Positions 9,079 to 17,937 of a stretch of DNA of 53,202 nucleotides are shown in pieces (position 1 is the first letter of the stretch; each line of letters opens with the position of its first letter). Origin of the DNA: Bacteroides sp. 519 (lineage in GTDB: Bacteria > Bacteroidota > Bacteroidia > Bacteroidales > Bacteroidaceae). The stretch lies in contig NZ_QVMJ01000020.1 of NCBI RefSeq assembly GCF_010500955.1, forward strand, positions 1-53,202. Reading direction: 5' to 3'. The notes under the pieces were generated by a model. The model was not told where the DNA came from, searched no databases, and saw nothing but the letters and a program-made list of their open reading frames with translations. A program made the position numbers and the translations under genes.

Positions 9079-10589
9079 AAAGCTTTAGATGGTTTTGTTT
9101 TTAAATTAATAATGGGAAAATCCCCTATTTCTTTTTGTTTGTTTTTTAATGCTTCTACCAGTTCCTCTTTTATAGATTGATATTCCGGATCATTCGCTTT
9201 GTTTGTAGTTTCATAAGGATCTACAGATAAATCAAATAACTGTATCTCATTTATTTCCGGATATACTATTAATTTGTATTTGTTTGAACGTATCATACGT
9301 TGCAAATGACGGAAGTAACCAAAAATATATTGCTCGCCACCCTTGTTTTTGTTCTTTAACAAGGAACACAGGCTTCCAAAATCTACCGTATCGGGTATTT
9401 TTATACCAGCAATATCACATGTGGTTGCAAACAAGCTTTGCATATACACCATTTTATCTACCTTATAATTCTTTTTAATTCCCGGACCTGTTATAATCAA
9501 GGGAACACGAATGGAATGATCGTACAGATTTTGTTTTCCCATTAAGCCATGCATACCTACTGCTAAACCATGATCGGAAGTGAAAAGAATATAGGTATTT
9601 TCCGAATAACCGGATTCGTCCAGTTTATCGAGTATTCGTCCCAGCTCTCTATCAAAATGAGAAATTATGGCATAATACTCCTGACGATGCAACTGAACTG
9701 CTTCTTTGGTACGTGGATAAGGAGCTAATAGTTCATCGCGTTCGTTTGTAATGCCAATATCAAAGGGATGGTTGGGAAGAAAGTTTGCCGGAATTTTTAT
9801 TTCATTCTGCGGATACATGTCTACAAACTCTTTGGGCGATTGCCTTGGATCGTGAGGAGCATTGAACGACACATACATAAAGAAGGGACTATCATGCTTT
9901 TTATCCAGATAGGATATTGCTTCATCAGCAAATAATTCGGAAGTGTGTTTATCTATCCGGAGAGGTTTCGAAATCTGCTTTGTTCCGTTGTCAGTTGTCA
10001 AATTTCTCACTCTAGGACTCCAGTGTCCTTTGTAATCTGTATTCCAGGGAGTCCATTTACTGCCGTTTGGACGCGAATAGGCAAAATCTTTATTGTTGTT
10101 TTCGTCGGTTGTTTCGTAAAATCCGGCGGCAACAGCGTTACCAGTATCAAAACAATCAAGTAAAGACTCGTCTGTGTTGTGCCATTTTCCGGTGATGAAT
10201 GTTTCATATCCGGCTTCCTGCAAAGTTGTTCCCCAATATTTTGCTTGTATACTCTCATCGTTGGGAACTGTTCTTGCCCACTCAACAATACAATGATTTG
10301 CTTTTTGGGCATTTACAACATTGGCTCCTGTAATGAGCATGGTTCTGCTGGCAACCGAAACCGCACCGCTCCATGATCCCTGATTAAAAGCATGGGTAAA
10401 GGTAGTACCATTTTTAACTAACCGATCCATATTGGGTGTATGAACTTCGGTTGTGTTTAAACTATTGATCGACTCATAGGTCTGATCGTCTGTTATGATA
10501 ACAAGAAAATTGGGTTTGTTTTTACTCTTCGCCCAAAATGCTTGTATTACACATACAAGAAAGATAAAAGTCAATACCGTTTTTTTCAT
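9075..10589 (-). CDS. Sulfatase (Ser-type, family S1)
   Basis: A 504-residue secreted alkaline-phosphatase-fold sulfatase with a signal peptide (residues 1-20). The metal-binding pair is in ITDDQ (Asp34-Asp35). The formylglycine site reads S-V-A-S-R at residues 78-82, so the modified residue is a serine in the C/S-x-P/A-x-R motif and needs the radical-SAM anSME maturase; no such gene is in the window. Later landmarks are TGKWH, NAPHDPRQSP and SDHGLAVGMHG. Family knowledge suggests a carbohydrate sulfatase; coupling to the GH20 gene by a 4-bp overlap points to sulfated GlcNAc or GalNAc as substrate, which is inference. Confidence 0.92.
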   Translation of the reverse strand: MKKTVLTFIFLVCVIQAFWAKSKNKPNFLVIITDDQTYESINSLNTTEVHTPNMDRLVKNGTTFTHAFNQGSWSGAVSVASRTMLITGANVVNAQKANHCIVEWARTVPNDESIQAKYWGTTLQEAGYETFITGKWHNTDESLLDCFDTGNAVAAGFYETTDENNNKDFAYSRPNGSKWTPWNTDYKGHWSPRVRNLTTDNGTKQISKPLRIDKHTSELFADEAISYLDKKHDSPFFMYVSFNAPHDPRQSPKEFVDMYPQNEIKIPANFLPNHPFDIGITNERDELLAPYPRTKEAVQLHRQEYYAIISHFDRELGRILDKLDESGYSENTYILFTSDHGLAVGMHGLMGKQNLYDHSIRVPLIITGPGIKKNYKVDKMVYMQSLFATTCDIAGIKIPDTVDFGSLCSLLKNKNKGGEQYIFGYFRHLQRMIRSNKYKLIVYPEINEIQLFDLSVDPYETTNKANDPEYQSIKEELVEALKNKQKEIGDFPIINLKTKPSKAL

Positions 10590-10673
10590 TTAAGGATAAA
10601 TTAGAGATCGTTTTCTTTGAATCTGCCGTAAAGATAATACAGAATTTAATTTTATGCGAACAATAAATAGAAG

Positions 10674-10681
10674 TATCTTTG
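10674..10681 (+). promoter_or_regulatory. Bacteroidota -7 promoter box
   Basis: TATCTTTG matches TAnnTTTG exactly, 24 bp before the DUF4269 ATG at 10706. It also argues against a start at the TTG at 10679, because that codon overlaps the box. It probably drives DUF4269, DUF2148, aguA and aguB as one unit. Confidence 0.5.
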
Positions 10682-10705
10682 CGGCATATTGATAATTATG
10701 GCATC

Positions 10706-11233
10706 ATGAACTATTCCTTTTTCGATACAATTGATTATTTAAGAACAGGAAACAACAATCAACAAAGGGTATATGAGGTTTTACAGCAAAGCCGGATTAT
10801 GGATATACTTCACCCCTTCACTCCTATTCTTACAGGTACTTTTCCATTAGATATTAATGTATCCGGTAGTGATCTTGACATTGTATGTTGCTTTTCGGAT
10901 AAAGAAAAGTTTATCGAAATTGTACAAGCCAATTTCGCTTCGAACAAACAGTTCTGTTTATCTTTCAAAGACAATAATATTGTAATAGCAAATTTTATTT
11001 TCATGGATACCGAATTTGAGATTTATGCCACAAACGTACCTGTAAAGGAACAAAATGCTTATATACACATGATTAACGAATATAAGTTACTGAATAAGTT
11101 TGGTGCTGATTTCAAAGCAAAAATTATCTTGCTTAAGCAAAATGGTATGAAAACCGAGCCTGCCTTTGCGCATCTTTTAGAATTAAAAGGTGATCCATAT
11201 AAGGCTATGCTGAATATTAATGATATTTTATAA
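10706..11233 (+). CDS. DUF4269 family protein
   Basis: A 175-residue soluble protein matching the DUF4269 family. The central region PILTGTFPLDINVSGSDLDIVC resembles a nucleotidyltransferase-type active site (a G-T/S followed by a D-x-D pair), so a minimal nucleotidyltransferase fold is plausible. Substrate and role are unknown. I chose the ATG at 10706 because an upstream in-frame TTG overlaps a promoter box. It is the first gene of a tightly spaced run leading to aguA and aguB, with 33 bp to the next ATG. Confidence 0.8.
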   Translation: MNYSFFDTIDYLRTGNNNQQRVYEVLQQSRIMDILHPFTPILTGTFPLDINVSGSDLDIVCCFSDKEKFIEIVQANFASNKQFCLSFKDNNIVIANFIFMDTEFEIYATNVPVKEQNAYIHMINEYKLLNKFGADFKAKIILLKQNGMKTEPAFAHLLELKGDPYKAMLNINDIL

Positions 11234-11266
11234 CTATATTTGTTTCATATTTTAGAAGAAATTGTA

Positions 11267-11812
11267 ATGATACTAAATGAACGTAATTGCCGTAATGAAC
11301 AGGTAATAAATGCAGCTAAACAAATGATGATTGCTGCCCGTACTGCGCCGAAAGGCAAAGGAGTTGATTTGTTGGAAACAGCTATAGTTACAGGTGACGA
11401 AATCCGGATATTGTCGGAAACCATGTTGGAAATACAAAAAGAGAACGGATTTAAGTTCTTTCTACGTGATGCAGATAACATTTTAAATGCCGAATGTGTG
11501 ATGCTAATTGGTACCCGCGAAAAAGAACAGGGGTTAAACTGTGCGCATTGTGGCTTTTCAACTTGTGCCTCAAGACCAGAAGGTGTACCTTGCACCTTAA
11601 ATTCTATTGATGTAGGCATTGCAATAGGTTCTGCCTGTGCAACCGCAGCCGATTTAAGACTGGATACCCGTGTTATGTTCTCGGCAGGATTAGCAGCACA
11701 ACGTCTTAACTGGCTTGAAGGATGCAAAATGGTTATAGCAATTCCTATCAGTGCATCATCTAAGAATCCTTTTTTCGACCGGAAACCTAAAGAACAAATC
11801 AATGGGAAGTAA
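11267..11812 (+). CDS. DUF2148 ferredoxin-like domain protein
   Basis: A 181-residue protein of the DUF2148 family. A run of cysteines in CAHCGFSTCASRPEGVPC (about residues 86-103) and a further GSACATAADLR suggest a metal or iron-sulfur site. The N-terminal helix (NAAKQMMIAARTAPKGKG) resembles the nitroreductase-like start seen in this family. Biochemical function is unknown. An in-frame TTG at 11240 is possible, but the ATG at 11267 starts the conserved region. The 3' end overlaps the next gene if that gene starts at 11802. Confidence 0.8.
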   Translation: MILNERNCRNEQVINAAKQMMIAARTAPKGKGVDLLETAIVTGDEIRILSETMLEIQKENGFKFFLRDADNILNAECVMLIGTREKEQGLNCAHCGFSTCASRPEGVPCTLNSIDVGIAIGSACATAADLRLDTRVMFSAGLAAQRLNWLEGCKMVIAIPISASSKNPFFDRKPKEQINGK

Positions 11813-12851
11813 CCCTGAAATGCATACTTTGTTTTTACCAGCCGAATGGCATGCACAAAGCGGAGTACAATTAACGTGGCCCCATGCTGATAGCGACTGG
11901 AATTATGTTTTATCGGAAGTGCAGGAATGTTTTATACAGATTGCGCAAGAGATTGCAAAAAGAGAGTTGTTATTGATTGTAACTCCCAATCCGGATGAGG
12001 TATACAACCAACTGTCTGCTTGTGTAAACATGGAAAATGTGCGCCTGTTTAAATGCGATTCGAACGATACGTGGGCTAGAGATCATGGAGGGATTACTAT
12101 GCTTAATGGCACCCAAACATCTATTCTTGATTTTACTTTTAATGGCTGGGGGTTAAAATTTGCTTCAAACCTGGATAACCAGATTACCCGCAAACTAATG
12201 GCAGACAAAGTGTTATGTGGTGAATATAAAAATCACCTGGACTTTGTACTGGAGGGTGGTTCTTTGGAAAGTGATGGAATGGGAACATTACTAACAACTT
12301 CCGAGTGTTTACTCTCTCCTAACCGCAATGCCTGGCTCGATAAAAAACAAATTGAGGTGTATTTAAAATCCGTATTCAATTTGCAACAGGTATTGTGGCT
12401 GGATGATGGATATCTGGCAGGAGATGATACCGACAGCCATATAGATACCTTGGCTCGTTTTTGTTCTCCCGATTCAATTGCATACGTTAAATGCGATGAT
12501 CCGAACGATGAACATTACGATGCACTATTAAGAATGGAAGAACAATTGAAAGGTTTTCGCAAACTGAATGGTGAGCCTTACCGGTTGTATCCTCTTCCAA
12601 TGGCAGATAAAATAGTAGAAGACAGTGAAAGATTACCTGCTACCTATGCAAACTTCCTTATTATTAACGGAGCCGTTCTTTATCCTACCTACAATCAACC
12701 GGCAAATGATGAGAAAGCAAAAAACATCCTTAGCGAAGCCTTTCCTGATAGAGAAATTATAGGAATTGATTGCCGTGTACTGATTAAGCAACATGGATCT
12801 TTGCACTGTGTTACAATGCAATATCCGGAAAATGTTATATTAAAACTTTAA
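11802..12851 (+). CDS. aguA: Agmatine deiminase
   Basis: A 349-residue enzyme of the agmatine deiminase / peptidyl-arginine deiminase family. It hydrolyses agmatine to N-carbamoylputrescine and ammonia in the cytoplasm. Motifs in order are LPAEWHAQSGVQLTWPHADSDW at the start (as LPAEW and WPHADSDW), TWARDHGG, the acidic GDDTDSHIDTLARF, and the C-terminal HCVTMQYP with the catalytic cysteine. The start may be 11802 or the ATG at 11820; 11802 overlaps the preceding stop by 11 bp. aguB follows 3 bp downstream, giving the two-step putrescine pathway. No arginine decarboxylase is nearby. Confidence 0.94.
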   Translation: MGSNPEMHTLFLPAEWHAQSGVQLTWPHADSDWNYVLSEVQECFIQIAQEIAKRELLLIVTPNPDEVYNQLSACVNMENVRLFKCDSNDTWARDHGGITMLNGTQTSILDFTFNGWGLKFASNLDNQITRKLMADKVLCGEYKNHLDFVLEGGSLESDGMGTLLTTSECLLSPNRNAWLDKKQIEVYLKSVFNLQQVLWLDDGYLAGDDTDSHIDTLARFCSPDSIAYVKCDDPNDEHYDALLRMEEQLKGFRKLNGEPYRLYPLPMADKIVEDSERLPATYANFLIINGAVLYPTYNQPANDEKAKNILSEAFPDREIIGIDCRVLIKQHGSLHCVTMQYPENVILKL

Positions 12852-12854
12852 ACA

Positions 12855-13739
12855 ATGAAGAATATTAAAGTGGGTCTCATTCAGCAATCCAATGAGAAGG
12901 ATATTCAAAACAATATCAATAAACTGATAGCTAATATAAAGAAATGTGCAGATGAAGGAGCCGAATTGGTTGTTCTTCAGGAATTACACAACTCATTGTA
13001 TTTCTGCCAGACAGAAACTACTGATTTATTTGATCTTGCAGAAAGCATTCCTGGTAATTCTACGCAGATTTATTCCAAGTTGGCAGCCGAATTAAAGATT
13101 GTGCTTGTTACATCTTTATTTGAGAAAAGAGCTCCCGGACTGTATCACAATACCGCTGTTGTGTTCGATAAAGATGGAAGTATTGCCGGGAAGTATCGCA
13201 AAATGCATATTCCTGATGATCCGGCATATTATGAAAAGTTTTATTTTACTCCCGGCGACATTGGATTTGAACCTATTCAAACTTCTATTGGTAAGCTTGG
13301 GGTATTGGTATGTTGGGATCAGTGGTATCCCGAAGCTGCCAGATTAATGGCATTGAAAGGAGCCGAACTGCTTATATACCCTACAGCAATAGGTTGGGAA
13401 AGTACCGACTCCCAGGATGAGAAAGACCGACAGCTTAATGCCTGGATTATTTCACAAAGGGGGCATGCTGTTGCCAACGGACTGCCTGTTGTTTCAGTAA
13501 ACAGAGTTGGACACGAACCCGATCCATCCGGACAAACCAATGGTATCAGTTTTTGGGGAAATAGTTTTGTAGCAGGTCCACAGGGAGAGTTTCTGGCTCA
13601 GGCAGGAAACGATAAAGAAGCAAATTTGGTTGTGGATATTGATATGGAACGCTCAGAGAATGTTCGTCGCTGGTGGCCGTTTCTTAGAGATAGGCGTATT
13701 GATGAGTATGGGGGATTAACGAAACGGTTTATTGATTAA
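12855..13739 (+). CDS. aguB: N-carbamoylputrescine amidase
   Basis: A 294-residue nitrilase-superfamily amidase that converts N-carbamoylputrescine to putrescine, CO2 and ammonia. The Glu-Lys-Cys triad is visible: LQELHN (Glu near residue 43), KYRKMHIPDDP (Lys near 115) and LVCWDQWYPE (Cys near 153). The C-terminus RRWWPFLRDRRID is typical of the plant/bacterial AguB type. The ATG is 3 bp after aguA, so the two are co-translated. It ends just before a perfect 31-bp inverted repeat. Confidence 0.95.
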   Translation: MKNIKVGLIQQSNEKDIQNNINKLIANIKKCADEGAELVVLQELHNSLYFCQTETTDLFDLAESIPGNSTQIYSKLAAELKIVLVTSLFEKRAPGLYHNTAVVFDKDGSIAGKYRKMHIPDDPAYYEKFYFTPGDIGFEPIQTSIGKLGVLVCWDQWYPEAARLMALKGAELLIYPTAIGWESTDSQDEKDRQLNAWIISQRGHAVANGLPVVSVNRVGHEPDPSGQTNGISFWGNSFVAGPQGEFLAQAGNDKEANLVVDIDMERSENVRRWWPFLRDRRIDEYGGLTKRFID

Positions 13740-13743
13740 TACT

Positions 13744-13837
13744 GTAGGGGCTCCCCTGCGTGGGTGCCCTGATGATGGTTTGCAATGTATTATTCCATGC
13801 GGCACACATCAGGGCACCCACGCAGGGGAGCCCCTAC
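13744..13837. repeat. Perfect 31-bp inverted repeat between convergent genes
   Basis: Arms at 13744-13774 and 13807-13837 are exact reverse complements over 31 bp, with 32 bp between. The arm starts GTAGGGGCTCCCC and is much richer in G+C than its surroundings. It lies 4 bp after aguB and 8 bp before the convergent dapA stop. GTAGGGGC-type palindromes are widespread bacterial repeats; here it may also end transcription from both sides. Confidence 0.9.
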
Positions 13838-13845
13838 GGTATGGA

Positions 13846-14742
13846 TCAACATTTTATATTCAATTCATTCAATACCCTCCTGATTGCCTCGAAGGTAGTA
13901 ATGCGGGTTGGTACCAATGGTAAACGCAATTTATTTTCAATCATTCCCATTGCATTCAACATAGACTTCACGCCTGCGGGGTTACCATCTACAAACAACA
14001 AATCAAACAATTCTGTAAATCTGTGATGTATCTTTAGTGCATTGGCATAATCTCCTTGTAGGGCCAGGCGTGTCATGCGGCTAAACTCTTTTGGGAAAGC
14101 ATTTCCTATAACAGAAATAACTCCTATAGCCCCCAATGTTATTAATGGAAAAGTAATACCATCATCACCAGAGATAACTTCAAAGTTTTCCGGCTTGTTT
14201 TTAATGATATCATCCATCTGGGTAATATTACCGGAAGCCTCTTTTATTGCAATTACATTTTTAAATTCGCGGGCAATGCGCAAGGTAGTATCAGCAGTCA
14301 TGTTAACTCCTGTACGTCCGGGTACATTATACAATATAATAGGAAGTTCGGTAGCTTCGGAAATAGCTTTATAGTGTTGGTATATTCCTTCCTGCGAAGG
14401 TTTGTTATAGTATGGTGCTACAGAAAGAATAGCATCTACACCTGTAAAATCATCGTTCTTAAGTTGCTCAACAATGGCACGTGTATTATTACCACCAACT
14501 CCCAGTACAATTGGAATTTTACCATTCACTCTTTCTACAACTACTTCTTTTATTTTCTTTTTTTCGTCTTCGCTCAATGTAGGAGTTTCGGCTGTTGTTC
14601 CCAGCACACAAAGAAAATCGGCATTATTTTGTAACAAATAATCCACCACGCGGATTAGTGCGTCATAATCAACGCTTTCGTCCGTCTTGAATGGAGTAAT
14701 CAATGCTACTCCCATTCCTTTCAATCTAGTTGTTTGTATCAT
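13846..14742 (-). CDS. dapA: 4-hydroxy-tetrahydrodipicolinate synthase
   Basis: A 298-residue TIM-barrel aldolase that condenses pyruvate with aspartate semialdehyde in lysine and diaminopimelate synthesis. GTTAETPTLS lies near residue 50, the ILYNVPGRTGVN segment carries the catalytic Tyr (about 136), and the Schiff-base Lys is in AIKEASGN (about 164). Length is normal and the start is the ATG at 14742. A minus-strand TACTTTTG box at 14775-14782 probably serves it. It converges on aguB. Confidence 0.96.
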   Translation of the reverse strand: MIQTTRLKGMGVALITPFKTDESVDYDALIRVVDYLLQNNADFLCVLGTTAETPTLSEDEKKKIKEVVVERVNGKIPIVLGVGGNNTRAIVEQLKNDDFTGVDAILSVAPYYNKPSQEGIYQHYKAISEATELPIILYNVPGRTGVNMTADTTLRIAREFKNVIAIKEASGNITQMDDIIKNKPENFEVISGDDGITFPLITLGAIGVISVIGNAFPKEFSRMTRLALQGDYANALKIHHRFTELFDLLFVDGNPAGVKSMLNAMGMIENKLRLPLVPTRITTFEAIRRVLNELNIKC

Positions 14743-14774
14743 GAGTTTATTATGATCTCGAATCTATTTTGCCG

Positions 14775-14782
14775 CAAAAGTA
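14775..14782 (-). promoter_or_regulatory. Bacteroidota -7 promoter box for dapA
   Basis: The plus strand reads CAAAAGTA, i.e. TACTTTTG on the minus strand, 32 bp before the dapA ATG. No clear -33 box is seen. Confidence 0.45.
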
Positions 14783-14843
14783 CGAATATTTTCTATTTTC
14801 TATGCACTATGTATCTATAAAATGTTCATAAGCTATAAAAATG

Positions 14844-16844
14844 TCAGGCAAGAAGGGCCAGAAACTCCTCTTCGTTCATTATGCGAACTCCAAGTTTTTG
14901 TGCTTTCTCTAATTTAGATGGCCCCATATTATCACCTGCAAGAATAAAACTGGTTTTGGAAGAAATACTACCTACATTTTTTCCGCCATGTTTTTCAATC
15001 ATTGTTTTATATTCATCGCGCGAGTGTTGTGTAAATACTCCACTAATAACAACCGACATACCTGCAAGTTTATCAGAATAAGAGTCTTCCTCTTCCTGCG
15101 AACGTTGCATTTGCAAACCAGCAGCTTTTAATCTCTCAACAAGTTCGCAATTCATCTTGTTCGAGAAGTAGGTTATAATACTTTGGGCAATCTTATCTCC
15201 TATCTCATCAACACTGGTTAACCGTTCCAGGTTAGCTTGGGCAAGTTCATCAATGTTAGCAAACGACCGGGCAAGTTTTTTAGCCACCGTTTCTCCAACA
15301 AAACGTATCCCCAAAGCAAAAATAACACGCTCAAAAGGAACCTCTTTGCTTCCGTTTATTCCATTAATAATGTTCTCGGCCGACCTCTCTCCCATCCTAT
15401 CAAGTCCTTTAATATCACTGGCTGTCAATTCGTATAGGTCTGCACTGTTCTTAACCATTCCCAAACGATAAAACATATCAATTGTTTCGGGCCCCATTCC
15501 ATCTATATTCATAGCCCTACGACTGATGAAATGTTCCATTTTTGCCTTGATCTGTGGCGGACATCCAGTTTCATTCGGACAATAATGGGCGGCTTCTCCG
15601 GGATAACGGATCAATTCTGTAGCACATTCGGGACAGTGAGTCATAAATTTCACCTTCTCGCCCAACATAAAACCACGTGCATCCATATCTACCCCTGTTA
15701 TTTTAGGAATAATCTCCCCACCTTTTTCTACATATACCATATCACCAATATGTAAATCAAGGTTTTCAATAATATCGGCATTATGCAACGAAGCTCGTTT
15801 TACTACGGTTCCCGATAACTGAACAGGCTCAAGGTTGGCTACAGGAGTAACAGCACCGGTACGCCCTACCTGATAGGTAACTTTGTTAAGGCGGGTTAAC
15901 GCTCGTTCTGCCTGAAACTTGTATGCAATAGCCCACCGGGGCGATTTAGCTGTAAACCCAAGGTTCTTTTGTTGTAACAGGTTATTTACTTTCAATACAA
16001 TACCATCGGTAGCAACCGGAAGATTTTTCCGTTCTACATCCCAATAGTTTATGTATTCAAATATTTCGGCAGGCGACGAACATTTTCGCATGGTATCGGG
16101 TACCTTAAAGCCCCATTTTCTGGCTTCTTGCAGATTCTCAAAATGACCTTCGCATGGAAGATTATCTCCCAACAAGTAATATAAATAAGCATCTAGCTTG
16201 CGCGAAGCTACCACTGCCGAATTTTGTAATTTCAAGGTACCCGAAGCTGCATTTCGCGGATTGGCAAATAGCGGTTCCTCGCGGGCTTCTCTTTCCTTAT
16301 TTAATTCTTCAAAAACATTCCATGGCAATAATATCTCCCCACGAATTTCAAAAGATTGCGGATAATTATCTCCATGTAACACCAATGGAATGCTCCGTAT
16401 TGTTTTCACATTATCTGTTACATCGTCTCCCTTTTCACCATCGCCACGGGTTACGGCCCTTATTAGTTTACCATTTTCGTAAGTCAGTGCAATGGAGGTT
16501 CCATCGTATTTAAGTTCACAGCATATTTCGAAATCATTGTTCAATGCCCGTTTGGTTCGATCATAGAAATCGGTAATTTCTGCTTCCGAATATGTATTAC
16601 CCAGGGATAACATCGGATATTTATGAGCAACCTGAGTAAAATTCTTATTCAGATCACTACCTACTCTCATTGTAGGCGAATTTTCATCTTTGTACTCCGG
16701 ATACTGTTGTTCAAGATCTTGTAGTTCGCGCAACTGGAAATCAAATTCCATATCCGAAATAACAGGAGCATTTAATACATAATAATTATAATTGTGCTGA
16801 TGAAGCTCTTCGCGTAATTTCTCAATTCGTTCTTTAGGTGTCAT
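14844..16844 (-). CDS. ligA: NAD-dependent DNA ligase LigA
   Basis: A 666-residue DNA ligase that seals nicks in replication and repair. It shows the full domain order: the Ia domain with a YY pair, the adenylation domain with the nucleophilic Lys in CELKYDGTS (about residue 113), the OB fold, a four-Cys zinc finger (CPEC...CPNETGC, about 400-425), the helix-hairpin-helix region, and a C-terminal BRCT domain (from about 590, GMSVVISGVF). Nothing is missing. The ATG at 16844 is separated from divergent trmD by a 73-bp region with a -7-like box in each direction. Confidence 0.97.
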   Translation of the reverse strand: MTPKERIEKLREELHQHNYNYYVLNAPVISDMEFDFQLRELQDLEQQYPEYKDENSPTMRVGSDLNKNFTQVAHKYPMLSLGNTYSEAEITDFYDRTKRALNNDFEICCELKYDGTSIALTYENGKLIRAVTRGDGEKGDDVTDNVKTIRSIPLVLHGDNYPQSFEIRGEILLPWNVFEELNKEREAREEPLFANPRNAASGTLKLQNSAVVASRKLDAYLYYLLGDNLPCEGHFENLQEARKWGFKVPDTMRKCSSPAEIFEYINYWDVERKNLPVATDGIVLKVNNLLQQKNLGFTAKSPRWAIAYKFQAERALTRLNKVTYQVGRTGAVTPVANLEPVQLSGTVVKRASLHNADIIENLDLHIGDMVYVEKGGEIIPKITGVDMDARGFMLGEKVKFMTHCPECATELIRYPGEAAHYCPNETGCPPQIKAKMEHFISRRAMNIDGMGPETIDMFYRLGMVKNSADLYELTASDIKGLDRMGERSAENIINGINGSKEVPFERVIFALGIRFVGETVAKKLARSFANIDELAQANLERLTSVDEIGDKIAQSIITYFSNKMNCELVERLKAAGLQMQRSQEEEDSYSDKLAGMSVVISGVFTQHSRDEYKTMIEKHGGKNVGSISSKTSFILAGDNMGPSKLEKAQKLGVRIMNEEEFLALLA

Positions 16845-16864
16845 ACTTTGATAATTGTTTCAGG

Positions 16865-16872
16865 CAAAAATA
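16865..16872 (-). promoter_or_regulatory. -7-like box for ligA
   Basis: The plus strand reads CAAAAATA, i.e. TATTTTTG on the minus strand, 20 bp before the ligA ATG. No -33 box is clear. Confidence 0.35.
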
Positions 16873-16893
16873 CACTTTCTCTTTGAATATTTG

Positions 16894-16901
16894 TATTTTT
16901 G
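16894..16901 (+). promoter_or_regulatory. -7-like box for trmD
   Basis: TATTTTTG fits TAnnTTTG and lies 16 bp before the trmD ATG. The match is in an AT-rich stretch and no -33 box is clear. Confidence 0.35.
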
Positions 16902-16917
16902 CCGAAAATTAAAAGTT

Positions 16918-17598
16918 ATGCGTATCGACATTATCACTGTTTTGCCCGAAATGATTGAGGGATTTTTTAATTGTTCAATCATGAAACGTGCTCAAAATAA
17001 AGGACTGGCAGAAATACAAATACACAACCTCAGGGATTATACAACCGATAAATACCGCCGGGTAGATGATTATCCTTTTGGTGGATTTGCCGGAATGGTA
17101 ATGAAGATAGAGCCAATTGAACGTTGTATTAACAGCTTAAAAGCTGAAAGAGATTACGACGAAGTTATCTTTACTACACCCGATGGCGAGCAATTTGATC
17201 AGAAAATGGCAAATACATTATCGTTGGCCGGAAATTTGATTATTCTTTGTGGCCATTTCAAAGGAATTGATTACCGCATCAGGGAGCACTTTATTACTAA
17301 AGAAATCAGTATTGGCGATTATGTTCTAACCGGTGGTGAGTTAGCTGCCGCAGTTATGGCCGACGCCATTGTACGTATTATTCCCGGAGTTATTTCCGAC
17401 GAGCAATCGGCTTTATCCGATTCTTTTCAGGATAATTTGCTTGCTGCTCCGGTTTATACCCGCCCCGCAGAATATAACGGATGGAAAGTTCCCGATATTC
17501 TACTTTCAGGACACGAAGCGAAAATCAAAGAATGGGAATTGCAACAATCGCTTGAAAGAACCAAACAGCTACGACCGGATTTACTGGAAAACAGTTGA
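16918..17598 (+). CDS. trmD: tRNA (guanine-37-N1)-methyltransferase
   Basis: A 226-residue SPOUT methyltransferase that makes m1G37 in tRNAs read at CNN/GGG-type codons, preventing frameshifting. It begins MRIDIITVLPEM and carries GGFAGMVMK (about 58-66) and the knot-region motif ISIGDYVLTGGELAA (about 128-142). The ATG at 16918 gives the standard family start; an upstream in-frame ATG at 16855 would lie before the promoter-like box. It stands alone here, without rpsP, rimM or rplS around it. Confidence 0.96.
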   Translation: MRIDIITVLPEMIEGFFNCSIMKRAQNKGLAEIQIHNLRDYTTDKYRRVDDYPFGGFAGMVMKIEPIERCINSLKAERDYDEVIFTTPDGEQFDQKMANTLSLAGNLIILCGHFKGIDYRIREHFITKEISIGDYVLTGGELAAAVMADAIVRIIPGVISDEQSALSDSFQDNLLAAPVYTRPAEYNGWKVPDILLSGHEAKIKEWELQQSLERTKQLRPDLLENS

Positions 17599-17686
17599 TC
17601 CACCGACCTCTTAGCGGTTTAGTGCCATCCTTTTCTACAAATTCTTCCTGATCAAACTCCGGTTTTTGGTTTGTGAAAGGCTGGTG

Positions 17687-17793
17687 TTTTGGTTTTGGGA
17701 GATGCACATCTCGGTATAGGGGAGACGTGCATCTCGGGTATAGGGAGATGTGCATCTCGGATGCAGGGAGATGCACGTCTCCCAAAACCAAAA
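17687..17793. repeat. 23-bp-period palindrome array A
   Basis: Four near-palindromic 14-mers of the type GAGAYGYRCRTCTC start at 17699, 17722, 17745 and 17768, an exact 23-bp period. The array is bounded by a 16-bp perfect inverted repeat (TTTTGGTTTTGGGAGA at 17687-17702 and its complement at 17778-17793). It lies in the 340-bp gap between trmD and the trp leader. No gene is seen in 17599-17937 and short reading frames across the array look like chance. Confidence 0.85.
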
Positions 17794-17883
17794 GTATAAA
17801 GGAAGAAAAAGAGTGCGCTGTAGTAAGGCAAAGAAGAATATGGAGATCTCTGTGTTCTAATCAGAAAAAAAAGCAATAAATAT

Positions 17884-17914
17884 TTTGGCATTTCAAACAG
17901 AGTGTTTATATTTG
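17884..17914 (+). promoter_or_regulatory. Consensus Bacteroidota promoter of the trp operon
   Basis: A TTTG -33 box (17884-17887), a 19-bp spacer and a TATATTTG -7 box (17907-17914) match the Bacteroidota primary-sigma promoter fully. Transcription should begin near 17921, about 17 bp before the leader-peptide ATG. Confidence 0.75.
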
Positions 17915-17937
17915 CTCCCGAATTGAGAAAAAAAGAT

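Noticed and set aside
11245..11856. A 203-codon open frame opposite the DUF2148 gene
   Set aside because: It is antisense to a gene with clear family motifs and its protein resembles nothing; a shadow frame.
17687..17793. CRISPR-like short regular repeats
   Set aside because: Period of 22-23 bp leaves no room for unique spacers, there are only four units, and no cas gene is present. The same holds for the arrays at 24707, 41256 and 53025.
17525..17891. Open frames across repeat array A, with repeated HISRDVHLP-like peptides
   Set aside because: The peptide repeats only reflect the 23-bp DNA repeat, which shifts frame each unit; no plausible gene signals.
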